Shown: piece after piece, positions 53,160 to 63,753 of the stretch
Layout: each line of letters opens with the position of its first letter
How positions within the stretch are numbered: the first letter of the stretch is position 1
DNA from: Methylocaldum sp. 14B
Lineage (GTDB): Bacteria; Pseudomonadota; Gammaproteobacteria; Methylococcales; Methylococcaceae
Assembly (NCBI RefSeq): GCF_002005105.1
Contig: NZ_MSCV01000005.1
Span: forward strand, 1 to 64,000
Direction: 5' to 3'
DNA length: 64,000 bases
Notes under the pieces: generated by a model
Told to the model about the DNA's origin: nothing
The model's database searches: none
Seen by the model: the letters and a program-made list of their open reading frames with translations, nothing else
Program-made: the position numbers and the translations under genes

Positions 53160-53750
53160 CTTATAAACCTCTTTATGGAAGAGGCGGAAATGATGCGGTT
53201 TGCCAGTGTTTGAGAGCCTGAATCGGGATGAGGTATCCCAAGGTTCGCTGGAGAATGTGATGGTTGTAAAGCGTGATAAAGCGGCGCAGGGCGGATTCCA
53301 AGCCCTAGATGGAAATCGAAGCAATGGCTTTGCAGGACCTCCGTTGAAGCGCTTAACCATGCCATTAGTTTGCGGACGACGCGGCGGGATGAGGCGGTGT
53401 TCGATCTCTTGCAGGGCACAGGTACGGTCGGACGATGGTCGCTGGACGACTGCTGGCTGCAATTCATGAAATGATCGACGAACGCCGAGCCGTTGTCGGC
53501 TAGGTACGTTTGAATGCGGAAGGGAGCAGCCTAGCCGACAGATTTCAAAAACACCTTGGGACTCCGGGCGGTACGGTTGACCTCGAGAGTGAGATAGACC
53601 CAGCGGGTGGTCCGGTCGATGGCAACGAACAGGTAACGTCGGTAACGTCGCGGCTCGCCTTCGATGGTTAGAAACCTCAATCGGATTGACCCAAAACCTC
53701 ACGGAGCACGCCCCGAACTTCGAAGAGGGCATGGTTTCTTCCATGGGAGC
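53160..53750 (-). pseudogene. Degenerate IS481-type transposase
   Basis: Frames on the minus strand must be joined several times. Recognisable pieces are a DDE-type segment with DRTTRWV-like and ADNGSAF-like remnants, then IPPRRPQTNGMVKRFNG (the PxxPQTNGMVERFN motif of IS481/IS3 integrase cores) and TLGYLIPIQALKHWQTASFP near 53165-53260. Multiple frameshifts make it inactive. It separates ftsH from the pmoC region; terminal repeats are not identified. Confidence 0.75.
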
Positions 53751-53760
53751 TGACATTTTA

Positions 53761-54372
53761 TTAAGGCTTCAAAGCCGATGTGCCACTTCTCGCCGGCTTT
53801 CGGCGCAGGCGGTCAACGGTTCCCTTGAAAGAAGCATTGGTGAGATAAAGGATATAGATCACGGCCAGTACCAGCATAGTGATGGCGAGAACTGCCACGA
53901 GAGAAGGACCTGTTTGCGCCGTACCCACCGAAAATGGCACATGCGCATCCACTTTCTGACCCTCATTTATCAGGGTGACGTGCGCGAGATAATTTCCCGG
54001 CTCCGTAAAATCGATCGTCGCGTTGGTCGACCCAGACGGATGGATCGTCGGCGGTTGGTAGTACATCCTAGTCCCGTCAGGTTCTCGTGTGATTTCAAAC
54101 TCAACCGTCATCCGACGTAGTGCTTTACCTTCGTAGTCGAACACCAGGGTCGACTGTCCAACGTCCGGAATGGCCTTGCAGTACTCCGTAGTTCCCGTGA
54201 GTTGCGGCTGATAAGCCGTGAAATGCACCCAGTGAGACCCGACGGCAATCCGGCAGGAATCGGCGTCGATTCCAGAACCGCCGCCATGTGCGCGGATCAC
54301 CCCGGAAAATGAAGCAAGAATTAAAACGGCCAAGGCCGAGACTATTTTGTTGAGGTATCTGTTTCCGCACAT
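53761..54372 (-). CDS. Exported protein with predicted N-terminal histidine, next to pmoC
   Basis: 203 aa with a signal peptide ending FSGVIRA, so the mature protein should start at H29 (HGGGSG). Then C40, H47, H50 (HWVHF) and C65, a beta-rich domain of about 120 residues, and a C-terminal membrane helix (about 153-175) with a basic tail. An N-terminal His after cleavage is the hallmark of histidine-brace copper proteins such as PmoB, CopC and LPMOs, but the family is not recognised and copper binding is inference. Divergent from pmoC across 370 bp. Confidence 0.65.
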   Translation of the reverse strand: MCGNRYLNKIVSALAVLILASFSGVIRAHGGGSGIDADSCRIAVGSHWVHFTAYQPQLTGTTEYCKAIPDVGQSTLVFDYEGKALRRMTVEFEITREPDGTRMYYQPPTIHPSGSTNATIDFTEPGNYLAHVTLINEGQKVDAHVPFSVGTAQTGPSLVAVLAITMLVLAVIYILYLTNASFKGTVDRLRRKPARSGTSALKP

Positions 54373-54597
54373 ATCTTTTGCCCTCGTTAACCTGGTATTT
54401 GCCGATTATAGTCTGTGCGTCGCGGGTTACTCTGGAGCAGATTCGTTTGTATAGCCAAATAATTATTGCAAAAGTGCCCAACCAAGATAATAAGATATAT
54501 CGATATAAACTGAGAGGCGCTCCCAAAACATACGGTTTATTTCTTCCCGCGATGCTGCATTAAAGACTAACCTTAGGCGGTTTTGAAATTAGATTTT

Positions 54598-54625
54598 TTG
54601 ATATCGCCATTAAATTCTTTAATAC
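54598..54625 (+). promoter_or_regulatory. pmoC: Candidate sigma70 promoter of pmoC
   Basis: TTGATA, 16 bases, TAATAC, in an AT-rich region about 115 bp before the pmoC start. The gene has a good ribosome site (AAGAGGAAATAGTT). Confidence 0.45.
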
Positions 54626-54741
54626 CTTGATGTTGCATTTTTAGTCCGATTTTATGTCAGACTCTTCGCCGGATGTTTCTTGGGGTATCTCAAGTTCATC
54701 CGGCAATCATTGTTTAATTTCATCAGCAAGAGGAAATAGTT

Positions 54742-55512
54742 ATGGCTACTATAAGTCAACAAGCGGGTGGGATCGCCGCCCAAGAGAAACCACTGCTGGA
54801 TAAGCGCTGGCTCGTTTTTGGTCTTGGACTCTATCTCGTGTTTTATATATGGGTTCGCTGGTACGAAGGGGTCTACGGCTGGTCCGCCGGTCTCGACTCG
54901 TTCGCACCGGAATTCGAGACGTACTGGATGAACTTCCTGTACACCGAAATCGTACTGGAAGTGATCACCGCCTCGATTCTGTGGGGCTATCTGTGGAAGA
55001 CCCGGACTCGAGACATGGATGCCGTAACGCCGCGGGAGCAGTTATACCGCCACATGACGCATGGAATCTGGATGTGCTGCTATGCGTGGGCACTGTACTG
55101 GGGCGGCAGCTACTTCACCGAACAGGACGGCACCTGGCACCAGACGATCGTGCGCGACACCGACTTCACGCCGTCGCACATCATCGAGTTCTATCTGAGC
55201 TATCCGATCTACATCATCAGCGGGGGTGCCTCGTTCCTGTATGCGCATACCCGCCTGCCGGCATTTGCGAAGAACGGGTTTTCCCTGGCCTATTTGGTCG
55301 TCGTTGTCGGTCCGTTCATGATTCTGCCGAACGTGGGGCTGAACGAGTGGGGTCACACCTTCTGGTTCATGGAAGAGCTGTTCGTAGCGCCCTTGCACTA
55401 CGGCTTTGTGGTATTCGGCTGGACCGGGCTTGCGATCATGGGGGTCATCTCGCTGGTTGTTATGGATGTCGCCAGACTGATCAAGAAAGAACTATGCCCG
55501 GAATTGGCGTGA
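54742..55512 (+). CDS. pmoC: Particulate methane monooxygenase subunit C, orphan copy
   Basis: 256 aa starting MATISQQAGGIAAQEKPLLD. Integral membrane subunit of the copper enzyme that oxidises methane. The residues aligning with the CuC ligands are kept (D129 and H133 in QDGTWH, H146 in FTPSH), and so are those of the CuD site (N201, H205 in NEWGHTF, H219 in APLHY). No pmoA or pmoB follows; a terminator ends the transcript. Methanotrophs often carry an extra lone pmoC, which is needed for growth in some species. Confidence 0.95.
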   Translation: MATISQQAGGIAAQEKPLLDKRWLVFGLGLYLVFYIWVRWYEGVYGWSAGLDSFAPEFETYWMNFLYTEIVLEVITASILWGYLWKTRTRDMDAVTPREQLYRHMTHGIWMCCYAWALYWGGSYFTEQDGTWHQTIVRDTDFTPSHIIEFYLSYPIYIISGGASFLYAHTRLPAFAKNGFSLAYLVVVVGPFMILPNVGLNEWGHTFWFMEELFVAPLHYGFVVFGWTGLAIMGVISLVVMDVARLIKKELCPELA

Positions 55513-55573
55513 TCGGAGGCCGACTGGCCTTCTTCGGGTAAATGTTGAGCAGCCATAAACCCTGAAGTTAGAA

Positions 55574-55615
55574 GCCACTGCCCGAAACGGAAATCACTGG
55601 GCAGTGGCCTTTTTT
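55574..55615 (+). terminator. Terminator after pmoC
   Basis: GCCACTGCCC, a short loop, GGGCAGTGGC followed by CTTTTTT, 60 bp after the pmoC stop. It confirms a monocistronic pmoC. Confidence 0.9.
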
Positions 55616-55723
55616 ACCCTCCGGCAGGGGGCGGAGTGAAACACGATACTGCATATAAGACGCCCATTATCATGAGAATTCTTGATCACAGAAACCCTTA
55701 TTAAAGTCTCGGAGATACCCGCT

Positions 55724-56170
55724 ATGTCGAATCCCAGTTTTTTATCCAAGCTTCTGGAAAGCAGATATTCCGGCTTTCTACTCGTAGCCTTTGTCATCGG
55801 ACTATACATCTTGCAGACGAAGGTCATTTCACCGTTCGTCGAGACTGTCGCGAGCTCGAACGTGTTCCAGGAAGAGGCCGTGTTGGACGGCAAAGACCTA
55901 AGTCAAATGGCCGCCTTGCATTGCAATCATTTCGTCCAGGATCGGTTAGGCGCTTCCGACACGATTGAATTTACGGATAGCGGCCACAGAGTATGGCAAC
56001 TGTCCAATGGACGCTACCTTGTCAGCTCGCACGTTGTGGAGCGTGACGCTTCGGGACAGCGGAAAAACATCGCCTTTGCGTGCAATATCCATTACACCGG
56101 CGGATCTCAGGGTGACGATACGCTTCGGATTAACTGGACTCTTGAAGGCTTGGAGCTTAATCAAACCTGA
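55724..56170 (+). CDS. Membrane-anchored protein of unknown function
   Basis: 148 aa from the ATG at 55724 with GGAG nine bases before; the frame opens earlier but lacks a ribosome site. One N-terminal helix (GFLLVAFVIGLYILQ) and a periplasmic domain of about 110 residues (VWQLSNGRYLVSSHVVERD, FACNIHYTGG) with two Cys. No family recognised. First of three short genes downstream of the pmoC terminator; they may form an operon. Confidence 0.65.
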   Translation: MSNPSFLSKLLESRYSGFLLVAFVIGLYILQTKVISPFVETVASSNVFQEEAVLDGKDLSQMAALHCNHFVQDRLGASDTIEFTDSGHRVWQLSNGRYLVSSHVVERDASGQRKNIAFACNIHYTGGSQGDDTLRINWTLEGLELNQT

Positions 56171-56210
56171 TTTCCATTATTTGATATATCCAAAAACACG
56201 GAGAAAACTC

Positions 56211-56474
56211 ATGCCAATTTATGCCGTACAGCGCCAATTGTCTGGCATTACCCCTGAACAATTGTCTGAAGCCCAAAAGGCCGCTATCGCAGCGAGCGAT
56301 AAACTCTCCCGAGAAGGCGTACCGGTAAGATATATACGGACTAACTTTTATCCGGCGGACGCTCGCTGTACCTGTTTGTTCGAAGCCCCGGATGCGGAGT
56401 CGGTGAGGCGTGCCAATGAAGCGGCATCGCTTCCATTCAACAAGATAGAAGAAGTGCTTGACCTTAATCCTTGA
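56211..56474 (+). CDS. DUF4242-like small protein
   Basis: 87 aa starting MPIYAVQRQLSGITPEQLSE. The pattern VQRQLSGITPEQL...RYIRTNFYPADARCTCLFEA...VRRANEAASLPFNKIEEVL fits the DUF4242 (SCO4226, nickel-responsive) family of ferredoxin-like proteins. A Cys pair (CTC) may bind metal. 40 bp after the preceding gene. Confidence 0.75.
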   Translation: MPIYAVQRQLSGITPEQLSEAQKAAIAASDKLSREGVPVRYIRTNFYPADARCTCLFEAPDAESVRRANEAASLPFNKIEEVLDLNP

Positions 56475-56565
56475 CTCGCGGATGGTCGAGGCGAGCGAAA
56501 GAGGCAGCCTATCGCGGCACTATCCGGTGTCCACACATCCCTATTCAGAAATCGAGGACATATCC

Positions 56566-57006
56566 ATGAAAGAGGCGATTCACTTCTCCCGTGAAGACCG
56601 GTTATTGTGGTTGGGCATCTTCGGGTTTAGCGGGATCTTTATATTGATCATGTCAGTATTTACTACAGTCCCGATAACCCATTATATGGTACGCATAATT
56701 ATTACCATAATGATGATGTTTATTCCGGGGTACGTCACTATGAAGCTATTCTTGGATCGAATGGAGTTTACCGAACACAAGGTACTCGACAGATTTATCG
56801 TTCCGTTGATCATATCGGCAATAACGGTGCAGCCCTTGTATTTTTTGGTTACCTATCTACGGACCTATGGACTCAACATCGACGAGGACGTGATAAACAG
56901 CGACATCCTCGCGGCCATCATTGCGATACTGGTTACAGCCAGCGCTTTCTTGATCAAATTTTTTCGAACCGGAAAGGCTACCGCTCAGATACAAGGGAGG
57001 ACCTAA
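56566..57006 (+). CDS. Four-helix membrane protein, unknown
   Basis: 146 aa from the ATG at 56566 (MKEAIHFSREDRLLWLG), preferred to a longer frame starting at 56458 that overlaps the previous stop. Four hydrophobic segments (GIFGFSGIFILIMSVFTTVP, IIITIMMMFIPGYVTMKLF, FIVPLIISAITVQPLYFLV, ILAAIIAILVTASAFLI). No family recognised. Confidence 0.65.
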   Translation: MKEAIHFSREDRLLWLGIFGFSGIFILIMSVFTTVPITHYMVRIIITIMMMFIPGYVTMKLFLDRMEFTEHKVLDRFIVPLIISAITVQPLYFLVTYLRTYGLNIDEDVINSDILAAIIAILVTASAFLIKFFRTGKATAQIQGRT

Positions 57007-57057
57007 GGAGTGTCTCGTTGTTTTTAACTCCGCGCGGCAGGCACAGCTACTTTTGGG

Positions 57058-57398
57058 GTGAATGAATCGGTGTTCGATCAGCTTAACGTCGATCTCGATA
57101 CCGCGGCTGTCGACGACAGGGTGAAACCTATCCTCAGATATGTCAAAAAGCTCACCCTCACCCCCACGTACGTCACCAGGCTGGCGCCGACGTCATCTTC
57201 GCCGCCATCTGGAACGAGAGAGCTTTCGTCGACGTAGTTAGCCAGTGCCGCGTCGTGAGCTACGTGAGCCGCTTCGTGAACGGTGTCGGCGAGGATGTCG
57301 ACTCGATCGCCGCTCGGCTTTCGGGACCGGGGTTCTGCGGATCATCGGTTACTCGGGATGGACTGAACGCTTGGAACAGTCTCCGGCCTGATTCGTAG
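57058..57398 (+). pseudogene. Alkylhydroperoxidase/CMD-family gene, frameshifted
   Basis: Frame one: VNESVFDQLNVDLDTAAVDD, RVKPILRYVKKLTLTPTYVT. One base is missing near 57178, and frame two continues QAGADVIFAAIWNERAFVDVVSQ, CRVVSYVSRFVNGVGEDVDS to TAG. The combination KLTLTP...(A)DVxAAxWxERA...C.....N/S(R)FVxGxG is typical of carboxymuconolactone decarboxylase/peroxidase-like proteins. Single-base frameshift, so either a recent pseudogene or a sequencing error. Confidence 0.7.
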
Positions 57399-57499
57399 CG
57401 CCCATCCCCAATTTGGAGTGCATCAATTTTATCGACCGGTAAGGCAACTGGATTTCCCCTCCCGGCCGAGTCGTTAGTCAAGGTCTAAGGTCATAGGTC

Positions 57500-58492
57500 A
57501 TGAATCTAGGGTTGGAATTTGCGTTTCGAATACTGGTCGTACTTTCCGTTGTGCTATTGGTCGTGGGGTTGCTCAAGCCTCAGTGGGTCTGGCGGTGGAA
57601 GAAAAAGGAGCCCGATCGTTTAGTCATTACGATGGTTGCGCTGCTCCTCTTCATGGGCGGCTTCACCGGACTCGGTGAGATATCCCAAGATGTCGGTGAC
57701 GATCTCGAGCGCCGATTGGGAGCCCAGATTCTGAGTAAGGCCGAATACCGAATCGGGCCAGGAACCAAGCGTTGCGAAGCCGGTGCTCGCCCCGGCCAAG
57801 CGGGAGCCACGGACGACGAAGAGACTTCCGACGGCATCCGCTACAATGTGCGTACCCCGGCCAACTACGACTCTACCATAGCCCATCCGCTGCTGATGGT
57901 GTATTCGCCTTACGGCAAGAACCGGAATCGCACGGAGGAGTTCACCTATCTGACCCGGGATGCCACGGCAGCCGGGTTCATTGTGGCTTATGCGGATCAC
58001 AAGCGTATGGCCCCGGAAACCCTCATTGAACTCGCCGGAATTCCGAGGCGTATCCAGGAAAAATGGTGTGTGGACGAGAACCGGATTCTCCTGACTGGCC
58101 ATTCCGATGGCGGGACTATTTCGATGGGGATCGCCTTCGTCAATGGCACCCGCGACATTCCGGCGGCTATTGTGTCGAGTGCGGTCGGAATCCGCGCGGA
58201 TGATCTGGCGGATCGTTCCTGTCCCAAACCGCTGTCGGTCCTGGTCATGCACAGCTCCAAAGACACGGTTTTTCCCGGTTATGGGAAAGGTACCGTTGAA
58301 TGGTGGGCAAAGTGTAACAAGTGCGACGGGCGCGCCGTAGAAGCCTTGCCGAACGGATGTGTCGCCTACTCCGGCTGTGCCAATGGGGTAAAGACCTGGT
58401 ATTGCGAGAACTCCAACCCGCACTCCGTATGGCCAAGCTTAAACCGCACAGTTATCGGTTTTCTGTCGACAGCAGTCCGCTCTCAGGAATGA
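57500..58492 (+). CDS. Membrane-anchored esterase, LpqC/PHB-depolymerase-like
   Basis: 330 aa starting MNLGLEFAFRILVVLSVVLL. Two N-terminal helices, then a periplasmic alpha/beta hydrolase: oxyanion PLLMVYSPYG, nucleophile GHSDGG, Asp in HSSKDTVFPG, His in NPHSVWP, with several Cys that may form disulfides (CNKCDG, CENSNP). The layout resembles polyhydroxybutyrate-depolymerase-like esterases (LpqC family). Substrate unknown. Confidence 0.8.
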   Translation: MNLGLEFAFRILVVLSVVLLVVGLLKPQWVWRWKKKEPDRLVITMVALLLFMGGFTGLGEISQDVGDDLERRLGAQILSKAEYRIGPGTKRCEAGARPGQAGATDDEETSDGIRYNVRTPANYDSTIAHPLLMVYSPYGKNRNRTEEFTYLTRDATAAGFIVAYADHKRMAPETLIELAGIPRRIQEKWCVDENRILLTGHSDGGTISMGIAFVNGTRDIPAAIVSSAVGIRADDLADRSCPKPLSVLVMHSSKDTVFPGYGKGTVEWWAKCNKCDGRAVEALPNGCVAYSGCANGVKTWYCENSNPHSVWPSLNRTVIGFLSTAVRSQE

Positions 58493-58606
58493 TTCATTGG
58501 ATGGAACGGGAAGATATGATCATGCCGCGCTGCAGCGGAAACTGCGCACGATCTCGATGCCTTTTCCGGTCCTTGCGAGACTAGACAGCTAGGTATTTCG
58601 AAGATG

Positions 58607-58981
58607 GGGAGGAGTCGGCCGATAAGCCGGGTTCTGTCGTGGACAGTCATTCATCTAGGGCGCGCGTCACCGCGCGCCTCAAGCGACCTACCCGGGAGCC
58701 GTGCGGGCCGCACGTTAGGGGTTGCCCCCAATGCCCCCCTATTTGGTCTTGCTCCAGGCGGGGTTTTCCCTGCCACTCCCGTTACCGGAAGCGCGGTGCG
58801 CTCTTACCGCACCATTTCACCCTTACCGCGTTCCCGAAGGAGGCGCGGCGGTATATTTTCTGTGGCACTTTCCGTAGGCTTTCGCCTCCCAGGCGTTACC
58901 TGGCGCCTCGCCCTGCGGAGCCCGGACTTTCCTCTCCCCGCGTCGACGACGTGGGCAGCGACTGTCTGGCCAACTCCCGAT
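58607..58981 (-). ncRNA. rnpB: RNase P RNA
   Basis: Type A RNase P RNA on the minus strand. Visible conserved parts: GAGGAAAGTCCGGGCTC in P4/P3, CCAGGTAACGCCTGGGAGG, GGTGAAATGGTG, and the 3' part CCACGACAGAACCCGGCTTAT with the GGTT-binding-type end. The ribozyme matures tRNA 5' ends. The 5' end is about 58981, where ATTGTA (TACAAT on the coding strand, a -10-like hexamer) lies just upstream. Confidence 0.97.
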
Positions 58982-59077
58982 GGTATTGTATTAAGAGATC
59001 GGTCGAGTGGCTAGTAACCGAGCGGTTACGCCACTGTTTCGAAGCTTTTGTCGAAACGACAGAAAAGCGGGCGTTTG

Positions 59078-59091
59078 TTGATTTAAGTCAA
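59078..59091. promoter_or_regulatory. FNR/Anr-like box
   Basis: TTGATTTAAGTCAA matches TTGAT-N4-ATCAA in 9 of 10 positions. It lies about 90 bp before the rnpB promoter and about 510 bp before nqrA. Which gene it serves, if any, is unknown. Confidence 0.4.
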
Positions 59092-59099
59092 AATCGTAC

Positions 59100-60958
<1,859 letters not shown>

Positions 60959-60959
<1 letters not shown>

Positions 60960-62164
60960 TGTCTCGTACTAGGCAATTCTTAGACAAGATACATCCGTAC
61001 TTCGCGCATGGCGGTCGGCTGGAGAAGCTCTATCCGATCTATGAGATGGTCGACACCTTTCTCTATAGCCCTCCCGATGTGACGGCTGGCGGGGTTCACG
61101 TCCGCGACGCAGTCGATTTGAAGCGGGTCATGACCTACGTCTGGATCGCGGCTCTGCCGTGTTTGCTGATGGCGCTGTTCAACACCGGCTATCAGGCCAA
61201 CTCGGCCATGGAGAGCATGGGTATCGCCTCGGCACCCGGCTGGCGCGGTGCCATCATGGACGTTTTCGGCTACAACCCGGTCAATCCGATTTCCGTTGTG
61301 ATGCACGGCGCCTTGTATTTCTTCCCGATCTATATCGTCACGCTCGTGGCGGGCGGTATATGGGAAGTCTTGTTCGCCGTCGTCCGGAAGCATGATGTAA
61401 ACGAAGGCTTCTTCGTATCGTCCATCCTGTTCGCGTTGACGCTGCCGCCCAATACGCCCTTGTGGCAGGTGGCCATCGGCATTTCGTTCGGCGTCGTGAT
61501 CGGCAAGGAAATTTTTGGCGGCACCGGCAAGAACTTCCTGAATCCGGCGCTCACCGGCCGCGCGTTTCTGTATTTCGCCTATCCGGCCTCCATGTCGGGT
61601 GACGCGGTATGGACCGCGGTAGACGGATTCAGCGGCGCGACCGCTCTGGGCTTGGGCGCCATGGGAGGCGTCGACGCGATCACGGCGGGCGGCATCTCTT
61701 GGTGGCAGACCTTCTTCGGTTTCGAGCAAGGCTCGCTGGGCGAGACCTCGACCCTGGCCTGTCTGATCGGCGCCGCATTCCTGATCTACACGCGCATCGC
61801 CTCGTGGCGGATCATGGCCGGCGTCCTGGTCGGCATGGTCGCAACGTCCACCTTGTTCAACATCGTCGGCAGCGATTCCAATGCCATGTTCGCGATGCCC
61901 TGGTACTGGCATTTGACTCTGGGCGGCTTCGCTTTCGGCACGGTGTATATGGCCACCGATCCGGTCAGCGCGGCGCATACCAATGCCGGGCGTTGGGTTT
62001 TCGGCGCCTTGATCGGTTTCATGACCGTGCTGATTCGAGTCGTGAACCCGGCTTTCCCGGAAGGCATCATGCTGGCCATCCTGTTCGCCAACATTTTCGC
62101 GCCGCTGATCGACTACGCCGTAATTAAAGCGAATATCACGAGAAGGGTTAGACGTCATGCCTGA
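60959..62164 (+). CDS. nqrB: Na+-translocating NADH:quinone reductase subunit B
   Basis: 401 aa starting [19 protein letters not shown]. Multi-helix membrane subunit with covalent FMN on the Thr of [29 protein letters not shown] is conserved. Forms the core of the Na+ path and riboflavin/quinone site. Overlaps nqrC by 8 bp. Confidence 0.96.
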
Positions 62165-63083
62165 TTCAGCAAATCCCAACACAGCGGGAACGCAGGTGTC
62201 CGATAAGATCGCCGGCTTCATCGAAAAAGCGAACGAGTACGCGCAGAAGATTCTGGTGCTGCCGAACGACAGTTTCCAGAAAACGCTCGCCGTCGCTTTC
62301 GCATTGTGCCTGGTCGGAGCGGTATTGGTATCGGGTTCGGCCGTTGCGCTCAAGCCGCTGCAGGAAAGCAATAAGTCCAAGGACGAAAAAGTCAACATTC
62401 TCGAGGTGGCGGGCCTGTTGGATGAAGGAACCAAGGTCGACGAGGCCTTCAAGAATATCGAGCCGAAAGTCGTCGACTTGGCAACGGGCGATTACGTCGA
62501 TTCGATCGATCCGAAAACCTTCGATCAGCGCAAGGCAGCCAAGGATCCGGCGATGAGCGAGGCCATACCGCCGGAAAAGGATATCGCCAATATCAAGCGC
62601 AAGCCCAAATACGCCAAGGTCTACTTGGTCAAGGAGGGCGGCCAATTGAAGTCGGTGATCCTGCCGGTCAGCGGTTACGGGTTGTGGTCCACCATGTACG
62701 GTTTTATGGCGCTGCAAGCCGATGCGCAGACGGTTATCGGCCTCAATCTTTACGATCAGGCGGAAACTCCCGGCCTGGGCGGCGAGGTGGTGAATCCGAA
62801 ATGGAAGGCGCTTTGGAAAGGAAAGAAAGTGTACAACTTCACCGGCAAGGAATTGCACGAGAGCAACTTGACCGAGAAGGGACAGCAGATCGAGATCGGC
62901 GAAGTCGCATTGGGCCTCGTAAAGGGCTCCGTCGATCCGTCCAAGCCGGGCTCGGAATACCAAGTGGATGCGCTCGCGGGCGCTACGCTCACGAGCCGCG
63001 GCGTCAGCAACCTGGTGAGCTACTGGATGAGCAGGGAAGGCTTCGGACTTTATCTGGCAAAGCTTAGATCTCAGAGGGGTTAA
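62157..63083 (+). CDS. nqrC: Na+-translocating NADH:quinone reductase subunit C
   Basis: 308 aa starting [20 protein letters not shown]. One membrane helix ([20 protein letters not shown]) and a periplasmic domain with covalent FMN on Thr in [10 protein letters not shown]. The helix begins about residue 42, later than in the usual family member, so the N-terminal extension of some 35 residues is notable. Confidence 0.95.
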   Translation: MPDSANPNTAGTQVSDKIAGFIEKANEYAQKILVLPNDSFQKTLAVAFALCLVGAVLVSGSAVALKPLQESNKSKDEKVNILEVAGLLDEGTKVDEAFKNIEPKVVDLATGDYVDSIDPKTFDQRKAAKDPAMSEAIPPEKDIANIKRKPKYAKVYLVKEGGQLKSVILPVSGYGLWSTMYGFMALQADAQTVIGLNLYDQAETPGLGGEVVNPKWKALWKGKKVYNFTGKELHESNLTEKGQQIEIGEVALGLVKGSVDPSKPGSEYQVDALAGATLTSRGVSNLVSYWMSREGFGLYLAKLRSQRG

Positions 63084-63087
63084 GCCG

Positions 63088-63753
63088 ATGAACCTTAATG
63101 AAGAACACAAGAAAGTTCTTGTCGAACCGTTAGTCGATAACAACCCCATCACTCTGCAGGTGTTAGGGATCTGTTCCGCTCTGGCGGTGACTTCGCAGCT
63201 ATCGACCGCGCTGATCATGAGCCTCGCGTTGACTTCGGTCACCGCCTGCTCGAGCGCCGGTATCGCATTCATCCGCAATCACGTTCCGAGCAGCATTCGT
63301 ATCATCGCTCAAATGGTGATTATTGCCTCGCTGGTGATCGTGGTGGATCAGATTCTCAAAGCGTTCGCTTACGAAATCAGCAAGCAATTGTCGGTGTTCG
63401 TAGGTCTGATCATCACCAACTGCATCGTCATGGGGCGCGCGGAAGCCTATGCGATGAAGAATCCGCCGTGGGAAAGTTTTCTCGACGGCATAGGCAATGG
63501 CCTCGGCTACAGCCTGATTCTGATCACCGTCGCCATCGTTCGCGAACTGTTCGGTTCCGGCAAACTGCTCGGCATCGACGTGCTGCCTCTTTTGAAGGAC
63601 GGCGGCTGGTATGTCCCGAACGGCTTGCTGCTGCTCCCGCCGAGCGCTTTCTTCCTGATCGGATTGCTGATCTGGGCGGTGCGTACCTGGAAGCCGCAAC
63701 AAGTCGAGAAGGCTGACTTCGCCATCATGCCGGCTCACGGGGAGGCACACTGA
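63088..63753 (+). CDS. nqrD: Na+-translocating NADH:quinone reductase subunit D
   Basis: 221 aa starting [20 protein letters not shown]. Six-helix subunit of the NqrDE/RnfAE family: [20 protein letters not shown] and [21 protein letters not shown] with the Cys that shares the [2Fe-2S] cluster with NqrE. Overlaps nqrE by one base. Confidence 0.96.
   Translation: MNLNEEHKKVLVEPLVDNNPITLQVLGICSALAVTSQLSTALIMSLALTSVTACSSAGIAFIRNHVPSSIRIIAQMVIIASLVIVVDQILKAFAYEISKQLSVFVGLIITNCIVMGRAEAYAMKNPPWESFLDGIGNGLGYSLILITVAIVRELFGSGKLLGIDVLPLLKDGGWYVPNGLLLLPPSAFFLIGLLIWAVRTWKPQQVEKADFAIMPAHGEAH

Noticed and set aside
60980-62452. 490-aa minus-strand open frame
   Set aside because: Antisense shadow of nqrB and nqrC.
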